A DNA stretch of 64,000 nucleotides from Shimia thalassica (GCF_001458215.1 NZ_CYTW01000001.1:496001-560000), one strand, 5' to 3'; shown: positions 44,316 to 57,086, counted from the first letter of the stretch. Notes: generated from the sequence alone by a model not told the origin. Numbers and translations are program-made.

Positions 44316-45083
44316 TTAGAAATTATCTTTGCGTTTTCGGACCTCGGTAAAAACATCGACCGCTGTGGCCCCGTCCATCCCGACAGCACGCTGCAGCGCA
44401 GGGTCGTGACCGCGCAAGAATGGGTTTGTGGCCATCTCTTCTGAAAGCAATGAAGGCACGGTCGCAAGACCCTTTTCGCGAGCTTCACGGATTGCGGCGA
44501 CGCGAGCAAGAAGGTCAGGATTGTTCGGATCGACAGTCAGAGCGAACCGCGCGTTAGATTCCGTGTATTCGTGGCCGGAACACACAATCGTGGATTCCGG
44601 CAGGCCCGCCAGTTTTGTCAGGCTCTCGAACATCTGGGCTGGGCTGCCTTCAAACAGACGACCACATCCCAAGGCCATAAGGCTGTCTGCGGTGAAGACT
44701 GCGCCAGTGTCCGCGAGGTAGAAAGCAACATGGCCGATTGTGTGACCGGAAACATCAAATACCTGAACCGCTTCGCCGCACACGATCAATGGGTCGCCTT
44801 CGCTTACCGCGATATCCAAGGCGGGTAGGCGGTGGGCGTCGGCCTTTGCGCCTATGACCTGAGCGGGGTGATCTTTCAAAAGGTCAGGCAACCCGTCAAT
44901 GTGATCCCAGTGGTGATGTGTCAAAAGCACATGCGACAGCGTCCATCCCCGCGATTTGAGTGCCTCACTGATCGGGGCCGCATCCGGAACATCAACGACG
45001 GCGGTTTCGCCCGTAGAGGCGTTATGGATCAGAAAACTATAGTTATCTGAGAGGCAGGGGATCGTAACGATCTCAAGGGGCAT
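44316..45083 (-). CDS. gloB: Hydroxyacylglutathione hydrolase (glyoxalase II)
   Basis: Hydrolyses S-lactoylglutathione to D-lactate and glutathione, completing methylglyoxal detoxification; 255 residues, the family's usual length. The binuclear metal site is clear: [11 protein letters not shown] near residue 55, [10 protein letters not shown] near residue 113 and the substrate-binding [13 protein letters not shown] segment near residue 172. The C-terminal helical domain ([14 protein letters not shown]) is present. Divergent from the methyltransferase gene, which starts 62 bp away; this close placing suggests a shared promoter region. Confidence 0.93.
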   Translation of the reverse strand: MPLEIVTIPCLSDNYSFLIHNASTGETAVVDVPDAAPISEALKSRGWTLSHVLLTHHHWDHIDGLPDLLKDHPAQVIGAKADAHRLPALDIAVSEGDPLIVCGEAVQVFDVSGHTIGHVAFYLADTGAVFTADSLMALGCGRLFEGSPAQMFESLTKLAGLPESTIVCSGHEYTESNARFALTVDPNNPDLLARVAAIREAREKGLATVPSLLSEEMATNPFLRGHDPALQRAVGMDGATAVDVFTEVRKRKDNF

Positions 45084-45144
45084 GGAATTTCGCCTTTTCG
45101 TTGCTATGTTGAGTCCAGATTTGCCGATCAGACGGGCGGTTGCA

Positions 45145-45885
45145 ATGCATCTTGATGTGCAGGACCTCAGGAATTTCTACTACCGAAGCACTTTGGGGCG
45201 CGCGGCCCAGAAGGCTGTGCGCGACGAAGTGCTGATGCTTTGGCCGGAAGCCAAAGGAATGACCGTCGCGGGCTATGGCTTTGCGGTTCCGTTGTTGCGG
45301 CCCTATCTGCCGGATGCACGTCGGGTTATCGGGCTTATGCCTGCGCCCCAAGGCGTCATGCCTTGGCCCGCCGGTATGCCGAATGTGTCGGTGTTGTGTG
45401 AAGAAACGCTCTGGCCGATCGAGACCGGCCATCTGGACCGCTTGGTTATGATGCATGGCCTTGAAACCTGCGAGCGTCCTGCGGATCTTTTGACCGAAGC
45501 GTTTCGCGTTTTGGGGCCAGGCGGCAAGGCATTGTTTATCGTGCCCCACCGGGCCGGAATGTGGTCACGCAGTGATGCCACGCCCTTTGGATATGGAAGG
45601 CCCTATTCCATCGGGCAACTCGAAGCCCAGCTACGGCAGTTCGGCTTTATGCCAGAGCGCAACCGGGCGACGCTTTATCAGCCGCCCTCGCATAAACGCT
45701 TTTGGCGCAAGACGGGGCGTGTCTGGGAGAGCATGGGTAAAACCCTGTCGCCCGTAGTGGCTGGCGGTGTGTTGATGGTCGAGGCGAGCAAACGCGTGCA
45801 TGCGTCGAGTGGTCCCGGGCTGCGTGCGGTCGTGCGCAAGCCGTTGGGTGTGTTGGCACCCAAACCCGAAACCGCGCCTGTGTAA
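45145..45885 (+). CDS. Class I SAM-dependent methyltransferase
   Basis: A 246-residue protein with a methyltransferase fold: [17 protein letters not shown] fits motif [16 protein letters not shown] the second strand, and [23 protein letters not shown] motif IV, followed by [16 protein letters not shown]. The glycine-rich loop is degenerate (GYGFAVP instead of GxGxG). The start at 45145 ([13 protein letters not shown]) is chosen because the longer frame overlaps the gloB start. The substrate is unknown; a link to gloB or glutathione chemistry is only contextual. Confidence 0.75.
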   Translation: MHLDVQDLRNFYYRSTLGRAAQKAVRDEVLMLWPEAKGMTVAGYGFAVPLLRPYLPDARRVIGLMPAPQGVMPWPAGMPNVSVLCEETLWPIETGHLDRLVMMHGLETCERPADLLTEAFRVLGPGGKALFIVPHRAGMWSRSDATPFGYGRPYSIGQLEAQLRQFGFMPERNRATLYQPPSHKRFWRKTGRVWESMGKTLSPVVAGGVLMVEASKRVHASSGPGLRAVVRKPLGVLAPKPETAPV

Positions 45886-46154
45886 AAGCCGCGGCCCCAG
45901 CAGCAAAGTTGAAAGGCGCTTGAGGTGTCCTGCATGAAGTGGATATCCTTCGTGGAGAATCTCTGCCCGATAAACGGGATAGGATCACTTCGCAAATGCC
46001 CCGAAATGACCCGTTTGCGCTAACGGAGCAGGGCAGTTTTTGGGCGGGAATCGCTAAAAAGGAGCCTTAAACTCACTTTTTTTTGACGCCTCGTCACTGG
46101 CAAAGGGTCGCACCCGCGCCAAGGCCCTTAAAACATGGGGTTTTTCGCAATCCG
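45886..46154. other. Intergenic region before the ATP synthase leader
   Basis: About 270 bp without a coding frame. It holds a short CCCG/CGGG hairpin near 45968, AAAAAGGAG near 46057 and a T8 run near 46078 followed by TTGACG. It probably contains the atp operon promoter, but no convincing -10 element lies at the right spacing from TTGACG. Confidence 0.4.
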
Positions 46155-46283
46155 GCAATATGTCAAACAATGTTGCTAGGTGGGCTTTGCTCTGCTACAT
46201 CCCTGACGGATTTTACTGCCCTGAGCAATCAGGGTCATGAAACGCCCCCGACGACTGCATACTTTTGTATGCAAAAATCGGGG
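46155..46283 (+). other. Hairpin-rich leader of the ATP synthase operon
   Basis: Three hairpins precede the atpH ribosome site. 46155-46176: GCAATAT/ATGTTGC stem with an 8-nt loop. 46219-46234: perfect CCCTGA/TCAGGG stem closed by a GCAA (GNRA) tetraloop. 46246-46283: compound hairpin with outer CCCCGA/TCGGGG, a 4x4 internal loop, a perfect 7-bp TGCATAC/GTATGCA stem and a TTTT loop. The last helix ends 7 nt before the GCGGAAGG ribosome site. No known riboswitch class is recognised; a structured RNA regulating atp translation is inferred. Confidence 0.45.
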
Positions 46284-46304
46284 CCAGAAAGCGGAAGGGT
46301 GGAC

Positions 46305-46864
46305 GTGTCCGAACCAGCTTCGATCTCCTTCGGCATCGCCGAGCGATATGCCACCGCGGTCTTTGAGATCGTGAAAGAAAATGATGCGATCGAGAGACTT
46401 GAAACCGGTCTCACCGATCTGAGTAACGCACTGGCCGATAGCGCAGACATGCGCGATCTGATCACTTCTCCGGTTTACAGCCGTGATGTGCAGGCACAGG
46501 CCATTGCCAAAATTGCCAAACAAATGGGTCTTCAGCCTGTGCTGAAAAACGTTCTGGGTCTGATGGCCGAGAAACGCCGCTTGTTTGTTCTGCCTCAGCT
46601 GATTGAACAGCTGACTGCGATGGTCGCGGCAGAAAAAGGCGAAGTGACAGCCAATGTTGTTTCTGCCAAGGCTCTGACCAAAACCCAAAGCGAAAAACTG
46701 TCCAAGACTTTGGCGGCGCGCGTTGGGAAAGAAGTCAAAATCAATGCGACTGTTGATGAAGCACTCATCGGCGGTCTCGTCGTTAAAGTGGGTTCGAAGA
46801 TGATTGATACGTCAATCGCCTCCAAACTCGACTCCCTCCAGAATGCAATGAAAGAGGTCGGATA

Positions 46865-46865
<1 letters not shown>
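46305..46865 (+). CDS. atpH: F0F1 ATP synthase subunit delta
   Basis: Connects the F1 head to the peripheral stalk of ATP synthase; 186 residues, the standard size. It starts [20 protein letters not shown], with [18 protein letters not shown] near the C-terminus, both typical of the subunit. GTG at 46305 is taken as start because GGAAGG lies 6 nt upstream and the length fits; the frame is open for 74 codons further through the hairpin leader. First gene of atpHAGDC; its TAA overlaps the atpA ATG by one base. Confidence 0.93.
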
Positions 46866-48403
<1,538 letters not shown>

Positions 48404-48415
48404 GGGGCCTGACAG

Positions 48416-50732
<2,317 letters not shown>

Positions 50733-50743
50733 GGAGGCCCCTG

Positions 50744-51139
50744 ATGGCAAACACGATGCAATTTGACCTGGTCAGCCCTGAGCGTAGCCTAGCTTCGCTC
50801 GAGGTGACCTCGGTCCAGATCCCCGGCGCAGATGGCGATATGACTGCCATGCCCGGTCACGCTGCGGTGCTGACATCGTTGCGTCCCGGTGTTGTGAAAG
50901 TTCAATCGGCTGACGGTGAGAAAGATTTTGTTGTGACCCGCGGTTTCGCGGAAATCTCGGCAGATTCTATCTCGGTGATTGCCGAGCACGCCCACGTGGG
51001 AACGGAAGTGACCAAAGCAGATCTGGAAGATGTCCTGACTGCAGCCAAAGGCGCTGTGGAAACGGCCAACTCGGAAGACAAAGACGCGGCAGAGAAATTT
51101 GTTGCTGACCTGGTTTCCCTGATGGACGCGATGGATTGA
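50744..51139 (+). CDS. atpC: F0F1 ATP synthase subunit epsilon
   Basis: Rotor subunit linking gamma to the c-ring and inhibiting ATP hydrolysis; 131 residues. The beta-sandwich domain starts QFDLVSPERSLASLEVTSVQIPG and includes DGDMTAMPGHAAVLTSLRPG. A C-terminal helical part of about 45 residues follows. An AAGGAGGCCCCTG site precedes the ATG 11 bp after atpD. Last gene of the operon, closed by a strong terminator. Confidence 0.96.
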   Translation: MANTMQFDLVSPERSLASLEVTSVQIPGADGDMTAMPGHAAVLTSLRPGVVKVQSADGEKDFVVTRGFAEISADSISVIAEHAHVGTEVTKADLEDVLTAAKGAVETANSEDKDAAEKFVADLVSLMDAMD

Positions 51140-51162
51140 TCTAGGTTTTCAAAAGTTTAAAG

Positions 51163-51196
51163 AAGGGGCTGCACTTTCGAGTGCGGCCCCTTTTTT
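51163..51196 (+). terminator. Rho-independent terminator of the atp operon
   Basis: A 13-bp AAGGGGCTGCACT/AGTGCGGCCCCTT stem (one G-T pair) with a TTCG loop and a T6 run. It starts 24 bp after the atpC stop and is among the strongest terminators in the window. Confidence 0.93.
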
Positions 51197-51246
51197 GTTG
51201 TATTGCGGAACAATTTCACCATAGTGAAAATAATCTGGAAGGCCCT

Positions 51247-51597
51247 ATGAAACGACTAAGAACACATCTCGTTGGAATCGACCAAGGCGATGCCCCGATA
51301 TTTTCAGACTTTGAAAATGGTGGGGAAATGTGGACAGGGCATGGCGCACGTGAACGCCGCGTTCCAATCGCGTTTTCGGAAACGTTTCTAAGTGTCCCTG
51401 CGGTGCATGTAAGCCTGTCACTGTCTGACATTGACAGTGGTCCGCACCAGCGCGCCGAGGTCGTGGCCGAAAAAATCTCCTTGTCCGGATTTGACCTGGT
51501 GTTTCGCACCTGGGGAGACAGCCGCATTGCGCGTGTTCGCATGAGCTGGCTGGCAATTGGTGAGTTGGCCAATGATGATGATTGGGAAATTCGCTGA
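51247..51597 (+). CDS. H-type lectin domain protein
   Basis: A 116-residue protein of the H-type lectin fold, which in animals binds N-acetylgalactosamine. The fold's conserved strands are visible: FSDFENGGEMWTGHG near residue 22, RRVPIAFSETFLSVPAVHVSLSL is shortened here, and FDLVFRTWGDSRIARVRMSWLAIG contains the usual W-x-W region near residue 95. No signal peptide is present, so a cytoplasmic or non-classical location is likely. It stands alone between the atp terminator and its own, with a GGAAGG ribosome site. Confidence 0.8.
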   Translation: MKRLRTHLVGIDQGDAPIFSDFENGGEMWTGHGARERRVPIAFSETFLSVPAVHVSLSLSDIDSGPHQRAEVVAEKISLSGFDLVFRTWGDSRIARVRMSWLAIGELANDDDWEIR

Positions 51598-51616
51598 ATT
51601 CCGACTTCATTTCATG

Positions 51617-51646
51617 AAAAAGGGCGCCTTGTCGGGCGCCCTTTTC
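51617..51646. terminator. Bidirectional terminator between the lectin gene and prs
   Basis: AAAAAGGGCGCC/GGCGCCCTTTT stem with a 6-nt loop, with T runs on both strands. It serves the lectin gene on the plus strand and prs on the minus strand. Confidence 0.88.
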
Positions 51647-51678
51647 ACGTTTGGAATCATAACCATCTGCCGGTTGAG

Positions 51679-52698
51679 TCAGGCGCGGAACATGCCTTCG
51701 TAAGCGGGCTCTAGGGTCTCTGTTTCAAACAAAGAAGACACGCTTGTACCATTCCAGATGTTGAGGATTGCCTGCGCGAACATTGGGGCGGTGGGCACGA
51801 TGCGAATGTTTGGCGCGTCCAGAACCGGCTGGGTCGGCTCGATGGAATCCGTAATCACCAAAGATTTCATAACGGATTTGGTAACCCGGTCGACGGCTGG
51901 GCCGGACATGACACCGTGCGTGATATAGGAATGCACTTCGGTTGCGCCGTGATCCATCAGGACTTCGGCCGCTTTGCAAAGCGTACCCGCGGTGTCGCAC
52001 ATGTCATCAACGATCAGGCATTTCTTGCCCTCGACGTTCCCGATGACGGTCATCTCGGCAATCTCACCGGGCTTTTCGCGGCGCTTGTCCACGATCGAAA
52101 GTGGGGCGCCAATACGTTTGGCCAATTCGCGTGCGCGGGCAACACCCCCAACGTCAGGCGAAACAACCATGACGTCTTTCAAATCTTCGCCTTTGAACTG
52201 GTTCAGGATGTCCAATGCAAAGATGGGCGAGGCATAAAGGTTATCCACCGGAATATCGAAGAAACCCTGAATCTGTGCAGCGTGCAGATCCATTGTCAAA
52301 ACGCGCTCAACGCCGGCTTCGACCAGCATGTTTGCAACCAGCTTGGCCGAGATGGGCGTGCGGGCTTTGGCGCGGCGATCCTGACGGGCATAGCCGAAAT
52401 AGGGAATAACGGCCGTGATACGCGCAGCTGACGAACGACGCAGCGCATCAACCATGATGAGCAGCTCCATCAAGTTGTCATTAGCCGGGTTCGATGTGGG
52501 CTGAATGATAAACATGTCTTCGCCGCGAACGTTTTCGAACACCTCGACAAAGATCTCTTGGTCGTTAAAGCGTTCGACACGGGCATCAACAAGACCCAGC
52601 GTTTTGCCGCGGTGCATGGACATGCGTCGCGCGATGGCCAGTGCCAAAGGTTTGTTGGCGGTACCCGTGATGAGTTTCGGTTCCAGGATGGTAGGCAT
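51679..52698 (-). CDS. prs: Ribose-phosphate pyrophosphokinase
   Basis: Makes PRPP from ribose 5-phosphate and ATP for purine, pyrimidine, histidine and tryptophan synthesis; 339 residues, slightly longer than the usual 310-320. The family blocks are clear: [19 protein letters not shown] near residue 44, [18 protein letters not shown] near residue 105 (ATP/metal site, [16 protein letters not shown] following), and the PRPP loop [18 protein letters not shown] near residue 230. It stands alone and converges on the lectin gene. Confidence 0.96.
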   Translation of the reverse strand: MPTILEPKLITGTANKPLALAIARRMSMHRGKTLGLVDARVERFNDQEIFVEVFENVRGEDMFIIQPTSNPANDNLMELLIMVDALRRSSAARITAVIPYFGYARQDRRAKARTPISAKLVANMLVEAGVERVLTMDLHAAQIQGFFDIPVDNLYASPIFALDILNQFKGEDLKDVMVVSPDVGGVARARELAKRIGAPLSIVDKRREKPGEIAEMTVIGNVEGKKCLIVDDMCDTAGTLCKAAEVLMDHGATEVHSYITHGVMSGPAVDRVTKSVMKSLVITDSIEPTQPVLDAPNIRIVPTAPMFAQAILNIWNGTSVSSLFETETLEPAYEGMFRA

Positions 52699-52814
52699 AT
52701 GAGTGGTCCCCAGGTCATAAGTCCGTCTGCGCAGATGACAGATTCGTAACGTTGCACCTCGCTTAACATGGCCCTAACGTCTGGCAAAGTGATGGAGCAG
52801 CGCGGAGTCAGCAA

Positions 52815-53414
52815 ATGACACATATAGACTACTATTTCTCGACGATTTCACCCTATGCCTATCTTGCGGGCGACCGTTTTGAGGCTGTGGCCAAGAAACA
52901 CGGGGCGAAAGTGACCTATAAGCCGCTTGATATTATGGGTCTGTTCGGACGCACAGGGGGGACGTCTCCCAAGGATCGCCACGTAAGCCGTCAGGAATAT
53001 CGGGCACAAGAACTGGAGCGTCAGGCCCAGAAGTTGGAAATGGACTTCAATCTGAAACCCGCGCACTGGCCCACGAACGCGGCACCGTCGTCTTATGCGA
53101 TCATCGCAGCACAAAAAGCGGGTGGTGGTGACCTTGGTAAACTGTGCCAGTCCGTGCTGCGTGCCTGCTGGGCGGGTGAGCAGGATATCGCACAGGATGA
53201 GGTCGTGAAAACTTGTTTGAGCGAAGCTGGATTTGATCCCGCTCTTGCGGATAGCGGCCTTCTGGTCGGCGCAGAAACCTATTCCAGAAATCTGGAAGAT
53301 GCGGTGTCGGCAGGCGTATTTGGATCGCCCTTCTACGTAACGGAAACCGGTGCTCGTTTCTGGGGGCAGGACCGTCTGGAAGACCTTGACCTTCATTTGG
53401 CAGGAAAGCTCTAA
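52815..53414 (+). CDS. DsbA-family 2-hydroxychromene-2-carboxylate isomerase-like protein
   Basis: A 199-residue protein of the DsbA/GST-kappa thioredoxin fold. It starts IDYYFSTISPYAYLAGDRF, where the Ser of STISPY takes the place of the active cysteine, as in HCCA isomerases. The C-terminal GVFGSPFYVTETGARFWGQDRL block is typical. HCCA isomerases act in naphthalene breakdown with glutathione, but no aromatic degradation genes are near, so the true substrate is open. The following hydrolase gene starts 3 bp after its stop. Confidence 0.8.
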   Translation: MTHIDYYFSTISPYAYLAGDRFEAVAKKHGAKVTYKPLDIMGLFGRTGGTSPKDRHVSRQEYRAQELERQAQKLEMDFNLKPAHWPTNAAPSSYAIIAAQKAGGGDLGKLCQSVLRACWAGEQDIAQDEVVKTCLSEAGFDPALADSGLLVGAETYSRNLEDAVSAGVFGSPFYVTETGARFWGQDRLEDLDLHLAGKL

Positions 53415-53417
53415 GAC

Positions 53418-54224
53418 ATGAGTTTGGATACACCGGCGACTTTGCCCCTGCACAGCCGTGTTTTTGGCCATGGACCAGAGCAGGCTTTGGCGTTGCACTG
53501 TTCCTTGGCACATTCCGGCGCCTGGAAGGGAATCGCCGGTGCATTGGAAGATGACCTTTCTATTCAGGCGCTGGACCTTCCCAGTCACGGACGCAGTCCG
53601 GACTGGGACGGGACGGGTGATCTGACAGAAGCGTCGTTGAAGGCCGTCTTACCCTTTCTGGATCGTCCGATGCATCTGATCGGGCACAGCTATGGGGGTG
53701 TTTTAGCGCTTATGCTGGCCTTGGAACGTCCGAAGTATGTCAAAAGCATTTCGGTGTACGAGCCGGTTCTCATGGCGGTTGCCAATGAAGATGCGCCCGA
53801 GTTGGGCGATTGGAACCGTGAACACATGCGTGAGGTAAACAGCCACATCAAAGCTGGTGATCCGGCTATGGCCGCAAGGTTGTTCATGCGCGTGTGGGGG
53901 GATGGGCGTCGCTGGGATGATCTGCCTGCTGAGTTGCGCGAAGGATCAACCCGCAGAATCACCTTTATTGGCGACAGTCAGCCCGCGATCATGGAAGACA
54001 ATCAAGGCGTGGTGGCACGGCTGGGGAATATCAAGGCGCCCTTGCTTGTGATGGACGGAGGTGAGTCGCCGGAGTTGATGCATATTGTGCAAGAAGGCAT
54101 TGCCGCGCGTGTTGAAGGCGCCGTGCATCGCCGGTTTGAAGGGCAGGCTCACATGGGCCCGGTCACAAATCCAAAGGATGTTGCTGCCGAAATTCTGTCC
54201 AACATACGTCGCGCAACCCCGTAA
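53418..54224 (+). CDS. Alpha/beta hydrolase
   Basis: A 268-residue alpha/beta-hydrolase-fold enzyme. The oxyanion region LHCSLAHSGAWKG is near residue 27, the nucleophile elbow is GHSYGG near residue 92 (Ser), and the catalytic His is in EGQAHMGPVTNP near residue 243. An acid near DGGESPEL is the likely third residue. No signal peptide. Its start lies 3 bp after the DsbA-like gene, so the two are probably co-transcribed. The substrate cannot be named. Confidence 0.88.
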   Translation: MSLDTPATLPLHSRVFGHGPEQALALHCSLAHSGAWKGIAGALEDDLSIQALDLPSHGRSPDWDGTGDLTEASLKAVLPFLDRPMHLIGHSYGGVLALMLALERPKYVKSISVYEPVLMAVANEDAPELGDWNREHMREVNSHIKAGDPAMAARLFMRVWGDGRRWDDLPAELREGSTRRITFIGDSQPAIMEDNQGVVARLGNIKAPLLVMDGGESPELMHIVQEGIAARVEGAVHRRFEGQAHMGPVTNPKDVAAEILSNIRRATP

Positions 54225-54279
54225 GGTATGCTCCCGCCCTTTTTTGCCGCAGCGCTGCTGCGTTGAAAAACGTTGGGCC

Positions 54280-54302
54280 AAGCCGCGCCAAAGGCGCGGC
54301 TT
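54280..54302. terminator. Perfect 10-bp hairpin between convergent genes
   Basis: AAGCCGCGCC/GGCGCGGCTT with an AAA loop, between the hydrolase and the threonine aldolase. No T run follows on either strand, so its action as a Rho-independent terminator is uncertain. Confidence 0.45.
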
Positions 54303-54355
54303 CATCGCTTGTGGATACCTTGATAGATCACGCCGGTTGCAGATCTTCCCGGCGG

Positions 54356-55402
54356 TTAGTCCGCTCCAATGAGCGAGATAAACTGGTCAATCTGCTCATT
54401 AGAAAGGGACCAGTCACAGACTAGGCGCGCCTCCAGCATTTCAGCGGGATCATCGCCTTCCAGTTCTCCAGACCACACATAATACAATGCACCCGCATCA
54501 TGCAGGCGCTGGTGCGCGGCACGGGGGAAGCTGCAGAAGACAATATTGGCCTGCGGGTCGTGCATGAATTTGACGCCAAGGTCTTTCAGCCCCTTGGCAA
54601 GCCTTGCGCAGTTTGCATTGGCCTGCTGCGCGTTCTGACGCCAAACATCATCCGTCAGATAGGCATTCATTTGGGCCGAGAGATACCGGTGCTTGGAAAA
54701 GAGGTGCGCGCCACGCTTGCGGCGCAATTCAAATTCCCATGCCTTATCCGGATCAAAAAAGATGACGGCTTCGACGCCAACACAGCCATTTTTGGTGCCA
54801 CCGAAACTGACAACATCAACGCCAGCCTTCCATGTCATATCCGCAGGTGAGCAATCGAGCGCAACCAGAGCATTTGCAAAGCGCGCCCCGTCCAGATGCA
54901 CAGGAAGGTCAAACGATTTTGCCACTTTGGTCAGCGCGTTCAGTTCCTCAAGACTGTAAACGGTTCCACGTTCGGTCACCTGCGTTATGGACACAGGGCC
55001 CCGCTGTGGTCCGTGCACGCCGCGTGTCTCTTCACGCCGTATCGACTGTTCCAGAGCTGTAGGGGTCATTTTTTCGCCCTCGCCGACCAGGGTCAGCTTG
55101 GCACCGCCTGCAAAGAATTCCGGAGCGTTGCACTCGTCTTCCTGAATATGGGCCACAGGCGCGCAAAACATGGTCTGCCATGGCTGGCAATAACAGGCCA
55201 AGGCAAGCGAGTTGGCGGCGGTTCCTGTCGCAACAAGAAACACCTCTGCGTTTGGGGCTTCGAAAATATCGCGGATTTTGGTGCGCACTTCATCCATGAT
55301 AGGGTCGGCACCATATGGCATGGCATAGCCTTGGTTGGCATCTGCCAAAGCCGTCAAAACACTCGGGTGCGCCGGTCCGGCATTATCAGAGGCGAAAAAC
55401 AT
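54356..55402 (-). CDS. Low-specificity L-threonine aldolase
   Basis: PLP enzyme of 348 residues that cleaves threonine or allo-threonine to glycine and acetaldehyde. Visible marks are MFFASDNAGPAHPSVL at the start, GTAANSLALACYCQPW near residue 58, HIQEDECNAPEFF near residue 85, HLDGARFANAL near residue 168 and the PLP lysine in VVSFGGTKNGCVG near residue 200. Its ATG overlaps the TGA of the YcgN gene by one base (TGATG), so it is the last gene of the operon ribF-YcgN-aldolase. Confidence 0.9.
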   Translation of the reverse strand: MFFASDNAGPAHPSVLTALADANQGYAMPYGADPIMDEVRTKIRDIFEAPNAEVFLVATGTAANSLALACYCQPWQTMFCAPVAHIQEDECNAPEFFAGGAKLTLVGEGEKMTPTALEQSIRREETRGVHGPQRGPVSITQVTERGTVYSLEELNALTKVAKSFDLPVHLDGARFANALVALDCSPADMTWKAGVDVVSFGGTKNGCVGVEAVIFFDPDKAWEFELRRKRGAHLFSKHRYLSAQMNAYLTDDVWRQNAQQANANCARLAKGLKDLGVKFMHDPQANIVFCSFPRAAHQRLHDAGALYYVWSGELEGDDPAEMLEARLVCDWSLSNEQIDQFISLIGAD

Positions 55403-55878
55403 CAGGCGGGCTCCTCAATGATGTAGTCTTCCCAGTCGTCTTCGTCGACTTCGAATTCTGAAACTGTACGATGCTGTATGGAAACACCAGCCTGATGAAC
55501 CGAGTTGGGATCACCCGAAATCAGAGGGTGCCAATTGAAAAGCGGCTTGCCTTCCCAAAGAAGGCGATAGGCACAGGTTTGTGGCATCCAGTACGCATGA
55601 TCGTCGATGTTGGAAGGGCTCATCACAATGCATTCCGGCACAAACTGGTGGCGAATGTCGTACTGAGTACAGTGACAGGTGCTGTCATCCAGCAGTCTGC
55701 ACGCCACACAAGTGAGTTCAACCTGTCCGGTTTCCGCATCTTCCAGTTTGTTCAGACAGCATTTGCCACAGCCGTCACACAGCGCTTCCCATTCTTTCGG
55801 GGTCATCTTTGACAGCGGTTTGCGTTCCCAAAAACGATTGGCAAGACCCTTGCGTGGGATGGGATCAGAGGTTGTCAT
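55402..55878 (-). CDS. YcgN/UPF0260 family cysteine cluster protein
   Basis: A 158-residue protein of unknown function with the cysteine cluster CDGCGKCCLNK near residue 37, a second group in LTCVACRLLDDSTCHCTQY near residue 58 and later Cys in VPECIV and QTCAYRLLW. The pattern suggests a bound metal or iron-sulfur centre. The ATG at 55876-55878 overlaps the ribF stop by 4 bp; the longer frame inside ribF is unlikely. It sits between ribF and the aldolase gene. Confidence 0.87.
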   Translation of the reverse strand: MTTSDPIPRKGLANRFWERKPLSKMTPKEWEALCDGCGKCCLNKLEDAETGQVELTCVACRLLDDSTCHCTQYDIRHQFVPECIVMSPSNIDDHAYWMPQTCAYRLLWEGKPLFNWHPLISGDPNSVHQAGVSIQHRTVSEFEVDEDDWEDYIIEEPA

Positions 55879-56807
55879 AACGCAGCCAGAATCTCGCGAC
55901 AGGTCGCGCAATCGGCGTCGATCTGCGCCACAAGGGCCTCAAGCCCGTCAAATTTCCATTCAGGGCGCAGAAAATCGATCAGCGCTATCGACAATTCGGT
56001 GCCATAAAGATCACCGGAAAAGTCAAAGATATGGGTTTCGATGTTGGCTTTGTTGACACCAAACATGGGGCGGACACCGACCGATGCCGCGCCTTGATAG
56101 CTGCCTTGGTGCGGGCCTTCCAGAACATCGACAAGAACTGCATAGACACCAAACTTGGGTGGATGCAGGCCGTCGATGGACATGTTGGCGGTTGGAAACC
56201 CAAGGTCGCGGCCGCGCTGGTCGCCCCCGATAACAGGGCCATCAACACGGTGCCAGTGACCAAGCATCGTCGCAGCATCACGAGGCCGACCTTCGGTCAG
56301 CGCTTTGCGGATCTCGGTAGACGACACCTGAGTTTCGGCGTCCCGAACAAGGGGGGCAATGGTCACGTCAAATCCCATCTCTTTACCAAAAGCCTGCAGG
56401 TCTTCGGCGGTGCCTTTGCGCCCTTTGCCGAAACAAAAGTCCGCACCCACAACAACGTGGCGCAGGCCAAGGCCATCCGCCAGAACATCGCGCGCAAAAT
56501 CCTTGGGGGTCAGGCCGGACAGTGTCGCATTGAAGGGCAACTCATAGAGCCGCTCTACCCCAAGTTTTTCGAGCCGGTTTGCGCGTGTTTCCGCACTTGT
56601 CAGCCGAAAGGGCGGGGCATCGGGGGCGAAGAATTCGCGCGGATGGGGCTCGAACGTGACAATACCCAAAGGCGCGTCGTCGTTGGCCTTGCGCGCGATG
56701 TCGATGACCGATTGATGGCCAAGGTGCACGCCGTCAAAGTTTCCGATCGCAGCGCTCGCGCCGCGATCCTGTTCGTCTACATACTGATAGTCACGAATGA
56801 TCCGCAT
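55875..56807 (-). CDS. ribF: Bifunctional riboflavin kinase/FAD synthetase
   Basis: Phosphorylates riboflavin to FMN and adenylates FMN to FAD; 310 residues, standard length. The N-terminal adenylyltransferase domain has AAIGNFDGVHLGHQSVI near residue 20 and VVGADFCFGKGRKG near residue 118, with VSSTEIRKAL near residue 160. The C-terminal flavokinase domain has GRDLGFPTANM near residue 198. It heads a three-gene operon and has a 227-bp region upstream with several inverted repeats. Confidence 0.95.
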   Translation of the reverse strand: MRIIRDYQYVDEQDRGASAAIGNFDGVHLGHQSVIDIARKANDDAPLGIVTFEPHPREFFAPDAPPFRLTSAETRANRLEKLGVERLYELPFNATLSGLTPKDFARDVLADGLGLRHVVVGADFCFGKGRKGTAEDLQAFGKEMGFDVTIAPLVRDAETQVSSTEIRKALTEGRPRDAATMLGHWHRVDGPVIGGDQRGRDLGFPTANMSIDGLHPPKFGVYAVLVDVLEGPHQGSYQGAASVGVRPMFGVNKANIETHIFDFSGDLYGTELSIALIDFLRPEWKFDGLEALVAQIDADCATCREILAAL

Positions 56808-57034
56808 ATGGCAGGGTTAGCCTTAGCTGACAGCGGGTGCAAGAGTGTCAGGCACGGTTGCCCTACTCAAACCCTAAAGCGCTGCGGCACAGGGGGCGGT
56901 GAGAGGCGAAAGCGAGGCGGTGCTTTGCAGGTTCACCTCGGTCCAAAGCCCTGTGATGTTCCCGAGAGGGCAGGTTCTCTCACCCCGATCACCAAGTGAT
57001 GGTACAGGCGCCGCTTCACGTGTACCCTAAACGC
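56808..57034. other. Intergenic region with several consecutive inverted repeats
   Basis: No coding frame. CACAGGG (56888-56894) pairs with CCCTGTG (56949-56955). Inside it CTTTG (56923-56927) pairs with CAAAG (56944-56948). Then follow GAGAG/CTCTC (56964-56981), ATCAC/GTGAT with a CAA loop (56988-57000) and GGTACA/TGTACC (57001-57026). On the minus strand this is the ribF leader; on the plus strand it would be a free-standing RNA. No known RNA family is recognised. Confidence 0.35.
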
Positions 57035-57060
57035 AAAAAGCCGCCAATATTGGCGGCCTT
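57035..57060 (-). terminator. Rho-independent terminator of the MaoC gene
   Basis: Perfect GCCGCC-AATATT-GGCGGC palindrome followed on the minus strand by TTTTTGC, about 27 bp past the MaoC stop. It separates the MaoC gene from the ribF operon. Confidence 0.88.
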
Positions 57061-57086
57061 GTTTGTTTTGATCTGCTCTGACGGGA

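Noticed and set aside
56888..57026. A tRNA, SRP RNA or 6S RNA in the gap between the ribF and MaoC genes
   Set aside because: The conserved sequence blocks of these RNAs are absent; kept only as an unassigned structured region.
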